Assembly: GCA_910577115.1 (NCBI GenBank)
Contig: CAJTMC010000007.1
Coordinates: 44,329 to 108,328 of the forward strand
DNA: 64,000 bases
Direction of reading: 5' to 3'
Source of the DNA: an uncultured Lachnospiraceae bacterium
GTDB taxonomy: Bacteria > Bacillota > Clostridia > Lachnospirales > Lachnospiraceae
Shown here: in pieces, positions 42,972 through 51,418 of the stretch
Layout: every line of letters starts with the position of its first letter
How positions within the stretch are numbered: position 1 is the stretch's first letter
Notes under the pieces: generated by a model
The model's input: only the letters and a program-made list of their open reading frames with translations
The model's database searches: none
What the model was told of the DNA's origin: nothing
Made by a program: the position numbers and the translations under genes

Positions 42972-43911
42972 GAAAAAATTAGAAAAAATGAAACAAGACT
43001 ACGAAAACATCAAAATTCCACAGGAGCTGCGCCAAAGAGTGGAGGCTGGCATCCGGCAGGCAAAGGGAGAGAGGAGCGAAATTATGTGTGAAAATAAGGA
43101 TAAAAATAAGGCTGAAAATAAGAAGTCAAATTTCATGGTTTATATCGGAAGAGCTGTAAGCGCCGCTGCTGCCGCGCTGTTGGTCATTACAGTCATGGCA
43201 AATTCGGGAGCAGGTATTGCCCACGCCATGTCAAAAATTCCTGTAATTGGCGCGATTGCCGAAGTCGTAACGTTTCGGCAGTACGAAAGCGCAAAAAATA
43301 ATATGGACGCAAACATCAAAATTCCGGAAGTGAGCGTAAAAAATCAGGACGGTACCGTAAACGAGGATACCACCCAAAAAATTAACAAGAGTATACAGGA
43401 ATACACCGACGAAATGATTGCACAGTACGAGGCAGATGTCGCGGCGGCAGGCGAAAGCGAAGGGCATATGAATGTGTCATTGGACTACTCCGTAATTACG
43501 GATAACGAACGTTTGTTCTCAATTCGTTTTGACGAGCTGCTTGTTATGGCAAGCGGTACGCAGATGGTTAAAATATACCATATTGACAAACAGACCGGAG
43601 AACTGATTGGGCTGTCAGGGCTGTTTCAGGAGGGCGTTGACTATATCACGCCGATTTCCGAAAATATCAAACAGCAAATGAAAGCACAGATGGCGGCAGA
43701 TGAAATGGTTTCGTACTTTTTGGACAGCGACGTTCCGGAATGGGATTTTCAGGCTATTTCAGCAGATACGACATTTTACGTCAACGAAAACGGAAAGCTT
43801 GTGATTGTATTCAACGAATACGAGGTCGCGCCGGGATATATGGGCAGCGTGGAATTTGAAATTCCTACGGAAGTCGTGCAAGACTTCGTTCAGGAAGGCT
43901 TTTTAAGATAA
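42964..43911 (+). CDS. RsiV-like anti-sigma factor (DUF3298-containing)
   Basis: A 315-residue membrane protein. The N-terminal cytoplasmic part (about 1-55) should bind the sigma factor, and a helix at about 60-78 (GRAVSAAAAALLVITVMA) spans the membrane. The exterior part has a DUF4163/DUF3298-like domain (VSLDYSVITDNERLFSIRFDELLVMASG to FYVNENGKLVIVFNEYEVAPGYMG). RsiV proteins bind lysozyme and are cleaved in response. It is translationally coupled to the sigma gene. Lysozyme sensing is inferred from family. Confidence 0.85.
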   Translation: MNEKKLEKMKQDYENIKIPQELRQRVEAGIRQAKGERSEIMCENKDKNKAENKKSNFMVYIGRAVSAAAAALLVITVMANSGAGIAHAMSKIPVIGAIAEVVTFRQYESAKNNMDANIKIPEVSVKNQDGTVNEDTTQKINKSIQEYTDEMIAQYEADVAAAGESEGHMNVSLDYSVITDNERLFSIRFDELLVMASGTQMVKIYHIDKQTGELIGLSGLFQEGVDYITPISENIKQQMKAQMAADEMVSYFLDSDVPEWDFQAISADTTFYVNENGKLVIVFNEYEVAPGYMGSVEFEIPTEVVQDFVQEGFLR

Positions 43912-43917
43912 ATAAAA

Positions 43918-43972
43918 GGCAGGACGAGTCGTGCCATAACGAAACTTGCGTTATGGCGCAGCTCTCCCTGCC
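43918..43972. terminator. Bidirectional long hairpin after rsiV-like gene
   Basis: GGCAGG ... CCTGCC encloses inner arms GCCATAAC / GTTATGGC. On the minus strand it ends in TTTTATTT, so it serves best for the DUF362 gene; it also follows the rsiV stop. Confidence 0.7.
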
Positions 43973-43992
43973 GGCTTTCTCTAAAAATATTA

Positions 43993-45111
43993 TCAAATCT
44001 TAACCAACTCGTATTTGTCCGTACCTAGTCCAATCTTAACCGCATGTGCAATACAAGACTTCCACTCCGTATCCGGATGCGTCATATAGAAATGGTCATG
44101 TCCCTCATGATTTCCATGCGCTTTGAGATTCTCACCTAAAACGCTGCTCTCAACAGGCTCCATCTGGTTACACAAATCCGCACACGCCTGATCCAGCGCC
44201 ACAGGATCAAACGACGCAAGCATACCGACATTCGGAATAATTGGTATATCATTCTCCGCATGGCAGTCGCAGTTTGGCGACACATCGCAAATCAGCGACA
44301 CATGGAAACATGGTCTGTCTTTGCACACCGCTAGGCTGTACTCCGCCATTTTATAATTTAAAACCGCAATTGAATCAGAGAAATCCGCCGCAATCACATC
44401 CTTCGGGCACACTGCAAGGCAGCGTCCGCAGCCGACACACTTCTCATGGTCAATTTTTGCCTTGCCATCCGTAATAATCGGCGCCCCATGTGCACAAATC
44501 CTGCTGCACGCGCCGCAGCCGATGCAGCCGCTCTGGTCTACGCTCGGCTTTCCATCACAATGCTGCTCCATTTTACCCGCTCTCGAGCCGCAGCCCATTC
44601 CGATATTTTTCAGCGCACCGCCAAAGCCCGCCATCTCATGTCCCTTGAAATGTGTCAACGAGATAAAAATATCCGCGTCCATAATCGCCTGACCGATTTT
44701 TGCCTCTTTTACATACTCACCGTCAATCGGCACAAGCGCCTCGTCCGTTCCCTTTAAACCGTCGCCGATAATCACATGGCATCCTGTCTGATAAGGAGAA
44801 AATCCGTTGATATATGCCGTCTCTAAATGGTCAAGCGCATTTTTCCTGCTGCCGACATACAACGTATTGCAGTCTGTTAGGAAAGGCTTACCACCCAATT
44901 CCTTTACGTAATCCGCAACCACCCGCGCATAGTTTGGACGCAAAAACGCAAGGTTTCCATACTCTCCAAAGTGTATCTTAATCGCTGCATATTTCTCTTT
45001 AAAGTCTATCGTTTCAAACCCTGCCGTCTTCATCAGTCTGTGCAGCTTCTGCAAAAGGTTCTCGCTGCCTGTCGCCTTAAATGTTGTAAAATATACCTTT
45101 GAACTATTCAT
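43993..45111 (-). CDS. DUF362 protein with two 4Fe-4S clusters
   Basis: A 372-residue protein. The DUF362 part covers about 1-190 (KIHFGEYGNLAFLRPNYARVVADYVKELGGKPFLTDCNTLY) and the remainder; a bacterial ferredoxin insert carries CIGCGACSRICAHGAP and CVGCGRCLAVCPKD, each a 4Fe-4S site (CxxCxxCxxxC). The function of the family is unknown; an electron-transfer or cofactor role is likely. The ATG at 45111 is preceded by AAGGGAG. It lies after the transketolase genes on the same strand, with a gap of 183 bases, so it is probably a separate transcript. Confidence 0.88.
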   Translation of the reverse strand: MNSSKVYFTTFKATGSENLLQKLHRLMKTAGFETIDFKEKYAAIKIHFGEYGNLAFLRPNYARVVADYVKELGGKPFLTDCNTLYVGSRKNALDHLETAYINGFSPYQTGCHVIIGDGLKGTDEALVPIDGEYVKEAKIGQAIMDADIFISLTHFKGHEMAGFGGALKNIGMGCGSRAGKMEQHCDGKPSVDQSGCIGCGACSRICAHGAPIITDGKAKIDHEKCVGCGRCLAVCPKDVIAADFSDSIAVLNYKMAEYSLAVCKDRPCFHVSLICDVSPNCDCHAENDIPIIPNVGMLASFDPVALDQACADLCNQMEPVESSVLGENLKAHGNHEGHDHFYMTHPDTEWKSCIAHAVKIGLGTDKYELVKI

Positions 45112-45294
45112 TATGTAACCATGCTCCCTTCCTTCAATTACCACTTCTATGTCACACGAACTCCCATTCGCCCTATGGCAGGCACACAAATCGGGAGCGA
45201 TAAAATCTTCATTTCACACAACTTAAATTTTCACTATAAACAAAACAGAGTCCGCCACAGCATAGCGGACCCTGCCAATAAGCGTCAATTCAGA

Positions 45295-46239
45295 CTATTT
45301 ATTCAGAAACTCCTTAACCTGCTCATAAACGCCCTTCGCGTCAAGCTTATACTTCTCAATCAAGGCTGCCGCAGAACCGGACTCGCCAAACATGTCCTGC
45401 ATACCAATCTTATAAACAGGCGCCGGATAAGACTTACAAAGCGCATCACAAACCGCGCTGCCAAGTCCGCCAATAACAGAATGCTCCTCCGCCGTCACGC
45501 ATTTACCCGTCTTCTTCACAGAATGAATGATAACCTCCTCGTCAAGCGGTTTAATCGTACAAATATTTACAACCTCCGCACTTACACCATCCTTCTCAAG
45601 CATCTCAGCCGCTCCGAGCGCAGAATCAACACAAATGCCTGTAGCCACGATGGTTACATCTGTTCCCTCTCTGACAACGGTACCCTTTCCAATCTCAAAC
45701 TTGTAATCCGGTCTGTCATTAATCACAGGCACTGCCGCACGCCCAAAGCGAATGTAAACAGGACCTTCATATTCCACTGCCGCGCGTACTGCCGCCTTTG
45801 CCTCGACATCATCTGCCGGACACATTACAACCATACCCGGAATTGTCCGCATCAGTGCAATATCTTCGTTACACTGATGAGACGCGCCGTCCTCACCTAC
45901 CGTAATGCCTGCATGTGTCGCACCGATTTTAACGTTTAAGTGCGGATAACCGATTGAATTGCGCACCTGCTCAAACGCACGTCCCGCCGCAAACATTGCA
46001 AACGAACTCATAAACGGAATTTTTCCTGCAAGCGACAAGCCCGCTGCCACGCCTGCCATATTTGACTCCGCAATACCGCAGTCGATATGTCTGTCCGGAA
46101 ATGCCTTTCTAAAAACCCCCGTCTTAGTTGCTGCCGCAAGGTCAGCGTCAAGAACGACCAAATTCGGGTTTTCTTTACCAATTTCAACAAGAGCATTGCC
46201 ATAGCTCTCTCTTGTTGCTACTTTCTTTATATCTGCCAT
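45295..46239 (-). CDS. Transketolase, C-terminal subunit
   Basis: A 314-residue polypeptide with the pyrimidine-binding (Pyr) and C-terminal domains of transketolase: VATRESYGNALVEIG, CGIAESNMAGVAAGLSLAGKIPFMSSFAMF, THAGITVGEDGASHQ and the C-terminal VTAEEHSVIGGLGSAVCD. The catalytic Glu of the Pyr domain is in IAESNM. It pairs with the N-terminal subunit encoded upstream (62-base gap). Together they exchange two-carbon units between pentose and other sugar phosphates. ATG 46239 is chosen for the upstream GAAAGGAG. Confidence 0.93.
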   Translation of the reverse strand: MADIKKVATRESYGNALVEIGKENPNLVVLDADLAAATKTGVFRKAFPDRHIDCGIAESNMAGVAAGLSLAGKIPFMSSFAMFAAGRAFEQVRNSIGYPHLNVKIGATHAGITVGEDGASHQCNEDIALMRTIPGMVVMCPADDVEAKAAVRAAVEYEGPVYIRFGRAAVPVINDRPDYKFEIGKGTVVREGTDVTIVATGICVDSALGAAEMLEKDGVSAEVVNICTIKPLDEEVIIHSVKKTGKCVTAEEHSVIGGLGSAVCDALCKSYPAPVYKIGMQDMFGESGSAAALIEKYKLDAKGVYEQVKEFLNK

Positions 46240-46301
46240 TTTTACTTTGCTCCTTTCTAAATTTACAAATTCCTGAAAACGGAACATATAAGCTTTTTGT
46301 T

Positions 46302-47135
46302 TTACGCAAGCTGTTGTCCGATTTTCTCCAAATCCGCCATCGCAACAGCATACTCGTCATCGTTCGGAGCCTTGCCGTGCCAGTCAACATTTCCTTCCAT
46401 AAAGGAAACGCCCTTACCCTTTAACGAGTGTGCAATAATCGCCGTCGGCATTCCCTTCGTCTCTCTTGCCTCCTGAAACGCGGCACGAATCTTATCAAAA
46501 TCATGTGCATCGTCAAGATTGATTACATGGAAATTAAACGCCTCAAATTTCTTGTCGATCGGGTACGGCGAGCATACATCTTCAATCTTACCGTCAATCT
46601 GTAAGCCGTTATTGTCCACAATCACACAGAGATTGTCAAGCTTTCTGTGCCCCGCAAACATCGATGCCTCCCAAACCTGTCCTTCCTCAATCTCACCGTC
46701 GCCAAGCAGCGTGTATACACGATAATCCGCATTCGACATCTTTGCGCCAAGCGCCATTCCGCACGCAACGGAAATGCCCTGTCCAAGCGATCCTGACGAC
46801 ATGTCAACGCCCGGCACATGCTGCATACAGGGATGTCCCTGTAAATAAGAGCCAAGCTTTCTTAACGTCACCAAATCCTCAACCGGAAAAAATCCGCGGT
46901 TTGCAAGCGTCGAATACAATCCCGGCGCCGTATGTCCCTTTGAGAGAATAAAGCGGTCTCTGTCTGCCTTCTTAGGATCCTTCGGGTCGATGTTCATTTC
47001 CTCGAAATAAAGATATGTAAAGATATCTGCTGCCGATAACGAGCCGCCCGGATGTCCCGCCTTTGCCGCATGGACGCCTGTGACGATACCTTTACGAACT
47101 TCATTTGCCTTTTTTTGAAGTTCCAAATTTGTCAT
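46302..47135 (-). CDS. Transketolase, N-terminal (thiamine diphosphate-binding) subunit
   Basis: A 277-residue subunit. Motifs are GHPGGSLSAADIFTYLYF, RFILSKGHTAPGLYSTLAN, MSSGSLGQGISVACGMALG, and the ThDP/Mg motif LGDGEIEEGQVWEA with DNNGLQIDG. GGAGG lies 9 bases before the ATG. Split transketolases of this type are usual in Clostridia. It follows araD by about 100 bases in the same direction and closes the pentose route. Confidence 0.94.
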   Translation of the reverse strand: MTNLELQKKANEVRKGIVTGVHAAKAGHPGGSLSAADIFTYLYFEEMNIDPKDPKKADRDRFILSKGHTAPGLYSTLANRGFFPVEDLVTLRKLGSYLQGHPCMQHVPGVDMSSGSLGQGISVACGMALGAKMSNADYRVYTLLGDGEIEEGQVWEASMFAGHRKLDNLCVIVDNNGLQIDGKIEDVCSPYPIDKKFEAFNFHVINLDDAHDFDKIRAAFQEARETKGMPTAIIAHSLKGKGVSFMEGNVDWHGKAPNDDEYAVAMADLEKIGQQLA

Positions 47136-47233
47136 GATAATATACCTCCATTTATAAATATACCTTATGCGCCTGCGAACTGAATCGCAAGTGCAACATT
47201 ACAAAACAAAGAAGCCTGTTTGTCAAAAGCTTA

Positions 47234-47932
47234 TCAATCTTCTACCTTATTTCCATAGTACGCGTTCGCACCATGCTTTCTGTAATAATGCTTATCCTGT
47301 ATCCGCTGCGGTGCAGGCTCTATATTTGCATTCAGCTGCTCCGCAAAAAGCGCCATTTTCGCAACCTCCTCAAGCACAACCGCATTATGCACTGCCTCCT
47401 TCGCGTCTTTGCCCCACGCGAATGGTCCGTGGTTTTTGCAAAGAACGGCAGGAACTGCCATTACGTCCTTATCTTTAAACGTTTCTATGATCAGCGTCCC
47501 CGTGTTCTTCTCGTAGCCGTCGTCAATCTCCTCCTGTGTCAGCACACGCGCGCAGGGAATTTCTCCATACATATAATCCGCATGCGTCGTACCGTAGCAG
47601 GGTATCGACCTGCCCGACTGCGCCCAACTCGTGGCATATGTACTATGCGTATGAACAACACCGCCGATTTCCGAAAACGCTTTATAAAGCTCCAAGTGTG
47701 TCGGCGTGTCCGAGGAAGGATTATATTTTCCCTCTACCTTATTGCCTTCCAAATCCATGACAACCATGTCCTCAGGCTTGAGTAAATCATAGTCAACACC
47801 GCTCGGCTTGATGACAAACAGTCCGCTCTCGCGGTCTATGGCGCTGACATTTCCCCAAGTAAACGTCACAAGACCGTACTTGGGCAAATCCATATTCGCC
47901 TCATATACCTTCTTTTTTAATTCCTCCAGCAT
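47234..47932 (-). CDS. araD: L-ribulose-5-phosphate 4-epimerase
   Basis: Converts L-ribulose 5-phosphate to D-xylulose 5-phosphate. The 232-residue class II aldolase-like protein shows LPKYGLVTFTWGNVSAIDRESGLFVIKPSGVDYD, the zinc ligands in VVHTHSTYATSWAQ, and YGTTHADYMYGEIPCARVL, then KNHGPFAWG. AAAGGAG is 7 bases before the ATG. It is separated from araB by 120 bases containing two strong hairpins, which may tune the ratio of the two products. Confidence 0.95.
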   Translation of the reverse strand: MLEELKKKVYEANMDLPKYGLVTFTWGNVSAIDRESGLFVIKPSGVDYDLLKPEDMVVMDLEGNKVEGKYNPSSDTPTHLELYKAFSEIGGVVHTHSTYATSWAQSGRSIPCYGTTHADYMYGEIPCARVLTQEEIDDGYEKNTGTLIIETFKDKDVMAVPAVLCKNHGPFAWGKDAKEAVHNAVVLEEVAKMALFAEQLNANIEPAPQRIQDKHYYRKHGANAYYGNKVED

Positions 47933-47974
47933 ATCTGTACTCCTTTCACAGTTTTAATTTCCGTAATTCTATAT

Positions 47975-48059
47975 AAAGAACGCCGCCTTTGCGTTCTTTT
48001 ACACGTAACTTAGAAATTCTCAGTCAGCGTCTTGTGCTGACTTAGTACTTCTTTACGTG
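47975..48059 (-). promoter_or_regulatory. Paired hairpins in the araB-araD spacer
   Basis: AAAGAACGC / GCGTTCTTT (47975-47999) and, upstream on the RNA, a longer hairpin with CTCAGTCAGC / GCTGACTTAG (about 48019-48045) inside CACGTAA / TTACGTG (48002-48059). Neither is followed by a clean U run in the transcribed direction, so RNA processing or stabilisation is more likely than termination. Confidence 0.45.
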
Positions 48060-49648
48060 TTTTCAACCGCCGCGCGTTCAATCGCAAGTCCTTTTTTATA
48101 CCGCTCAATAAAGGTTTCAAAGCCTGCCACATCTTTTGCGTCCGGCTCCATGCGCACAGATTCCTGACCTGCAAATACCTTGTTATTCAGATAATCACTC
48201 AACGACTCGTCTGCGCCTTTCTTCATCATATAATTCGCAAGCACTGCGATGCCCCATGCGCCGCCCTCGCCTGCCGTCTTCATTACGGACACAGGTACAT
48301 TAACCGCCGCTGCAACGACCTTCTGGCCAACACCCTCGGTCTTGAACAATCCGCCATGCCCCAAAAGCTCATCTAATGTCACATTCTCCTGTTTAAACAG
48401 AATATCCATACCAATCTTAATCGCACCAAGCGCCGTAAATAAATTCACTCTCATAAAGTTTGCAAGACTGAATTTCGCATCCGGTGTACGCACAAACAAA
48501 GGTCTGCCTTCTGCAAAACCGGTTACATGCTCGCCTGAAAAATAACCGTATGCCAGTAATCCGCCGCAGTCCGCATCTCCCTCAAGCGCCTTTCTGTAAA
48601 GTGTGCCGTAAAGCTCGTTCATATCCGCTTTCTGACCCATAGCCTCCTGAAATTCCTTGAAAATATTCACCCATGCATTCAAATCGGAAGTACAGTTATT
48701 GCAGTGCACCATCGCAACCAAACTGCCGTCCGGCGTTGTCACGAGGTCAAGTTCATCATAAGACTTTGACAAATCCTTTTCCAAAACTGCCATCGCAAAC
48801 ACAGAGGTACCCGCAGAAATATTACCGGTTCTCTGCGCCACGCTGTTTGTGGCAACCATACCCGTACCTGCATCACCCTCGGGCGGACACATCGGAATAC
48901 CTGCCTGCAGCGTTCCTGTCACATCGAGAAGCTTTGCACCCTCTGCGGTCAGCACTCCTGCCTTGTCGCCGGATACCAGCACCTTCGGCATAATATCCGC
49001 AAGCTTCCAGCTATAACCCTTGTCTGCTACAAGCTCGTCAAACTGCGCAATCATTTTCTTGTTAAAATCCTTCGTATCGATATCAATCGGGAACATACCT
49101 GACGCCTCGCCAACGCCGAGCACCTTCTCCCCGCTAAGCTGCCAGTGAATATAGCCTGCAAGCGTCGTAAAGAAATCAACGCTGCCCACATGCTCCTCGC
49201 CATTCAAAACCGCCTGATAAAGATGCGCGATGCTCCACCTTTGGGGAATGTGGTATTGAAACAGGCTTGTAAGCTTTTCGCTTGCGTCCTGCGTAATCGT
49301 ATTTCTCCACGTCCGAAACGGCACCAGCAGCGCATCATTCTTGTCAAACGCCATATATCCATGCATCATAGCGCTGAATCCGAGAGAACCAAGTGTCGTA
49401 ATGGATGTGCTGTACTTTTCCTTCACCTGCTTTGCCAAATCTTGATAGCAGTCCTGAAGTCCCTTCCAAATCGCGTCAAGGCTATACGTCCAAATATTGT
49501 TTACAAGCTGATTTTCCCAATCGTGATTTCCAATCGCAAGAACTTCATGGTTTTCATCAATGAGCACTGCCTTGATTCGGGTAGAGCCAAACTCAATGCC
49601 GAGTGCAGTCCTACCGTTTTCAATCGCATTTTTTGCGTCAAATCCCAT
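48053..49648 (-). CDS. Ribulokinase-type FGGY carbohydrate kinase
   Basis: A 531-residue kinase of the FGGY family, most likely L-ribulokinase (araB function) because it is followed by araD. Motifs are TALGIEFGSTRIKAVLIDENHEVLAIG at the N-terminus, LGSLGFSAMMHGYMAFDKNDALLVPFRTWRN, GTGMVATNSVAQRTGNISAGTSVFAMA, and LGHGGLFKTEGVGQKV, a typical ATP-binding C-terminal block. The sequence is somewhat unlike classical AraB but common in Clostridia. AGGAGG precedes the ATG. A strong promoter lies at 49729-49757. Confidence 0.85.
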   Translation of the reverse strand: MGFDAKNAIENGRTALGIEFGSTRIKAVLIDENHEVLAIGNHDWENQLVNNIWTYSLDAIWKGLQDCYQDLAKQVKEKYSTSITTLGSLGFSAMMHGYMAFDKNDALLVPFRTWRNTITQDASEKLTSLFQYHIPQRWSIAHLYQAVLNGEEHVGSVDFFTTLAGYIHWQLSGEKVLGVGEASGMFPIDIDTKDFNKKMIAQFDELVADKGYSWKLADIMPKVLVSGDKAGVLTAEGAKLLDVTGTLQAGIPMCPPEGDAGTGMVATNSVAQRTGNISAGTSVFAMAVLEKDLSKSYDELDLVTTPDGSLVAMVHCNNCTSDLNAWVNIFKEFQEAMGQKADMNELYGTLYRKALEGDADCGGLLAYGYFSGEHVTGFAEGRPLFVRTPDAKFSLANFMRVNLFTALGAIKIGMDILFKQENVTLDELLGHGGLFKTEGVGQKVVAAAVNVPVSVMKTAGEGGAWGIAVLANYMMKKGADESLSDYLNNKVFAGQESVRMEPDAKDVAGFETFIERYKKGLAIERAAVENT

Positions 49649-49728
49649 AAAATTGTAACCTCCTATTTGTTATATTTTTCACAAATATATTGTCAATATG
49701 CACAAATTATCTGTCGCACTCTGCCTTC

Positions 49729-49757
49729 ATTATAACAACTATGCAAAATGAATGCAA
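49729..49757 (-). promoter_or_regulatory. araB promoter
   Basis: Minus strand TTGCAT, 17 bases, TATAAT, about 80 bases before araB. Upstream, at 49768-49777 and 49781-49790, TGAAACAATC is repeated directly with 13-bp periodicity (start to start), a possible activator or repressor site. Confidence 0.75.
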
Positions 49758-49807
49758 TAACATTTCGGATTGTTTCACAGGATTGTTTCAAAGGATATTA
49801 TGCCAGC

Positions 49808-50566
49808 TCAGCAATACAAATCCACCTCCACATTCAGCTTCCCTTTCCGCGTTTCACCTGATACCCCCGCAAACGCAAACCGCCCAAACCCCCTGACCGA
49901 CACTTTATCGCCAGCCTTGAGCTGTCCGCTGTTATTTTCATTAAGCCTGCCGTTTACAAACACCTTCTTCGCCCGAAAAAGTTCGACACTCTCGCTCCGC
50001 GACAGATTGTACAGTTTTGCAATTATGCTGTCCGCACGCGCTGTACTCACCTGAACAGCCTTCCGCTCCAGCCTCGTAACCGTACTTTTCGGTATCTCTT
50101 TCGCAGGCGCACACCGGACATTCGTATGCCGCACCTTGTCAAGCTCCGCTATAATATAAGAAGACATCTTTTCCGCACAAAACAAAAAGGCACGTTTTCC
50201 GTTAATTACAATATCGCCAAGCGTAGCGCGCTCAATTCCCAGATTCATCAGTGCCCCCAAATAATCCCTGTGATTCAGCTCCTCGCCAAACTTCTCAATC
50301 AATGGTGCAATCTCCACACACGCAATCGGAAACGGTTCCTCATAGCCGCAAAGCTCCTCGTCCCCAAAGCGCAGCATCACCCGCTCGCAATCCGCCGTTC
50401 CGCCAAAAACCGTCACAGGCACATACGAAAGCTCCCGCTCCATTTGATAATAACTGTTCAACTCTGCAAGCGACAAAAAACCCGTAAACAAATACTGGCT
50501 GTTTGTATATGATTTATTTGCAAGCTCCGCAAGCCTCTTTTTAAATAGTACCTCCTCCGCGTCCAT
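49808..50566 (-). CDS. S4-domain RNA-binding protein (YlmH family)
   Basis: A 252-residue protein. The first ~170 residues form the YlmH-type domain (RYGD-like CERVMLRFGD, EIAPLIEKFGEELNHRDYLGALMNLGIERATLGDIVI), followed by an S4 domain at about 180-240 (ARADSIIAKLYNLSRSESVELFRAKKVFVNGRL). YlmH proteins bind ribosomes or nascent-chain tRNA in rescue; cell-division links are known in Gram-positives. Its end overlaps the region just upstream of the araB promoter, though they are functionally unrelated. Confidence 0.88.
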   Translation of the reverse strand: MDAEEVLFKKRLAELANKSYTNSQYLFTGFLSLAELNSYYQMERELSYVPVTVFGGTADCERVMLRFGDEELCGYEEPFPIACVEIAPLIEKFGEELNHRDYLGALMNLGIERATLGDIVINGKRAFLFCAEKMSSYIIAELDKVRHTNVRCAPAKEIPKSTVTRLERKAVQVSTARADSIIAKLYNLSRSESVELFRAKKVFVNGRLNENNSGQLKAGDKVSVRGFGRFAFAGVSGETRKGKLNVEVDLYC

Positions 50567-50610
50567 ACAAAACCTCCTCCCTCATAACCCGCACGTTTTT
50601 CACAAGCCCT

Positions 50611-51078
50611 TCACGCCTTGTCCTCCAAATACTCTATATAATCCCTGTCCCACATTAAAATCTTAAGCTTCTTTGCCGCCTCCGCTGCCGGCTTCGTAAA
50701 GTACTGGTTGGTCAGCACCGCTCCTACCATTCTGTCATAAAAATCACGCCCTGCATACGCCTCCTGCACAGCCTTCACGCCCACCAGCCCCGTATAGCGT
50801 TTGCACTGGATCGCATACGTCACGCCGTCCTTCTCCGCCAAAATATCAATCCCGTAGTCGCCGCTGCCCTTCGTGACTTCCACTTCAATAAAGCCGTTTG
50901 CCGCAAGCAAATCCGCACAGTAGTATTCAAACTCCAGTCCTTCCATTGTATCCAGCGCATGTGTCCGCGCATTTCTCCGAAACCGCCTGCAAAGCGCCAC
51001 GCCTGCTGCCACAACCAGCACAATTCCCACGACAGCCGCAATAACTACAATATTTATCCCCATCGTATCTTCTGCCAT
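50611..51078 (-). CDS. Membrane-anchored Mrr-type restriction endonuclease-like protein
   Basis: A 155-residue protein with one membrane helix (MGINIVVIAAVVGIVLVVAAGVAL) and a cytoplasmic Mrr_cat domain: GLEFEYYCADLLAANGFIEVEVTKGSGDYGIDILAEKDGVTYAIQCKRY. The PD-(D/E)xK-like core is GDYGID...QCKRY. Such domains cleave modified DNA; the anchor suggests action at the membrane, perhaps on incoming DNA. No methylase or restriction partner is nearby. ATG 51078 follows GAGGGAAG. Confidence 0.85.
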   Translation of the reverse strand: MAEDTMGINIVVIAAVVGIVLVVAAGVALCRRFRRNARTHALDTMEGLEFEYYCADLLAANGFIEVEVTKGSGDYGIDILAEKDGVTYAIQCKRYTGLVGVKAVQEAYAGRDFYDRMVGAVLTNQYFTKPAAEAAKKLKILMWDRDYIEYLEDKA

Positions 51079-51199
51079 AACATTCTTCCCTCTTTTTAGT
51101 TTCTGTTTGATGTTCACTCCTATTTTACCATGCAAACATAAGTTCTTGCAACTATAATTTTCCTATTTTCAAAAAATTCTTACTTTTTTCAAATATCAG

Positions 51200-51228
51200 T
51201 TTACAAACCGTCAAAATTGTTGTATAGT
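51200..51228 (+). promoter_or_regulatory. Promoter of the folT leader
   Basis: TTTACA, 17 bases, TATAGT, predicting a start near 51235, just before the riboswitch. Confidence 0.65.
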
Positions 51229-51262
51229 TTCCATTGTAACATATTATGTAAATATATTTTAT

Positions 51263-51365
51263 GCAGAGTAGAATCGCGTGCGTTAAGTGCCTTGTGAACA
51301 GGGAGTTGTCACAGGGACGAAAAAGCCTTTACGGTCTTTGCGGTACGGGGTTCGCATCCCGCTGC
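51263..51365 (+). promoter_or_regulatory. Tetrahydrofolate (THF) riboswitch
   Basis: The sequence has the THF aptamer features in order: GCAGAGTAGA, GCGTTAAGTGCC, GGGAGTTGTCACAGGG with GACGAA, CGGT, and the closing ATCCCGCTGC that pairs with GCAG at the 5' end. It lies directly upstream of a folate-type transporter gene, the usual target. Downstream bases CTACATATTTTTGTGTAGTTTT form a small hairpin before GGAGGCG; control is probably translational or by weak termination. Confidence 0.88.
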
Positions 51366-51418
51366 TACATATTTTTGTGTAGTTTTCGGTCTCGCTGCAT
51401 TAGTGGAGGCGTTTTTTT

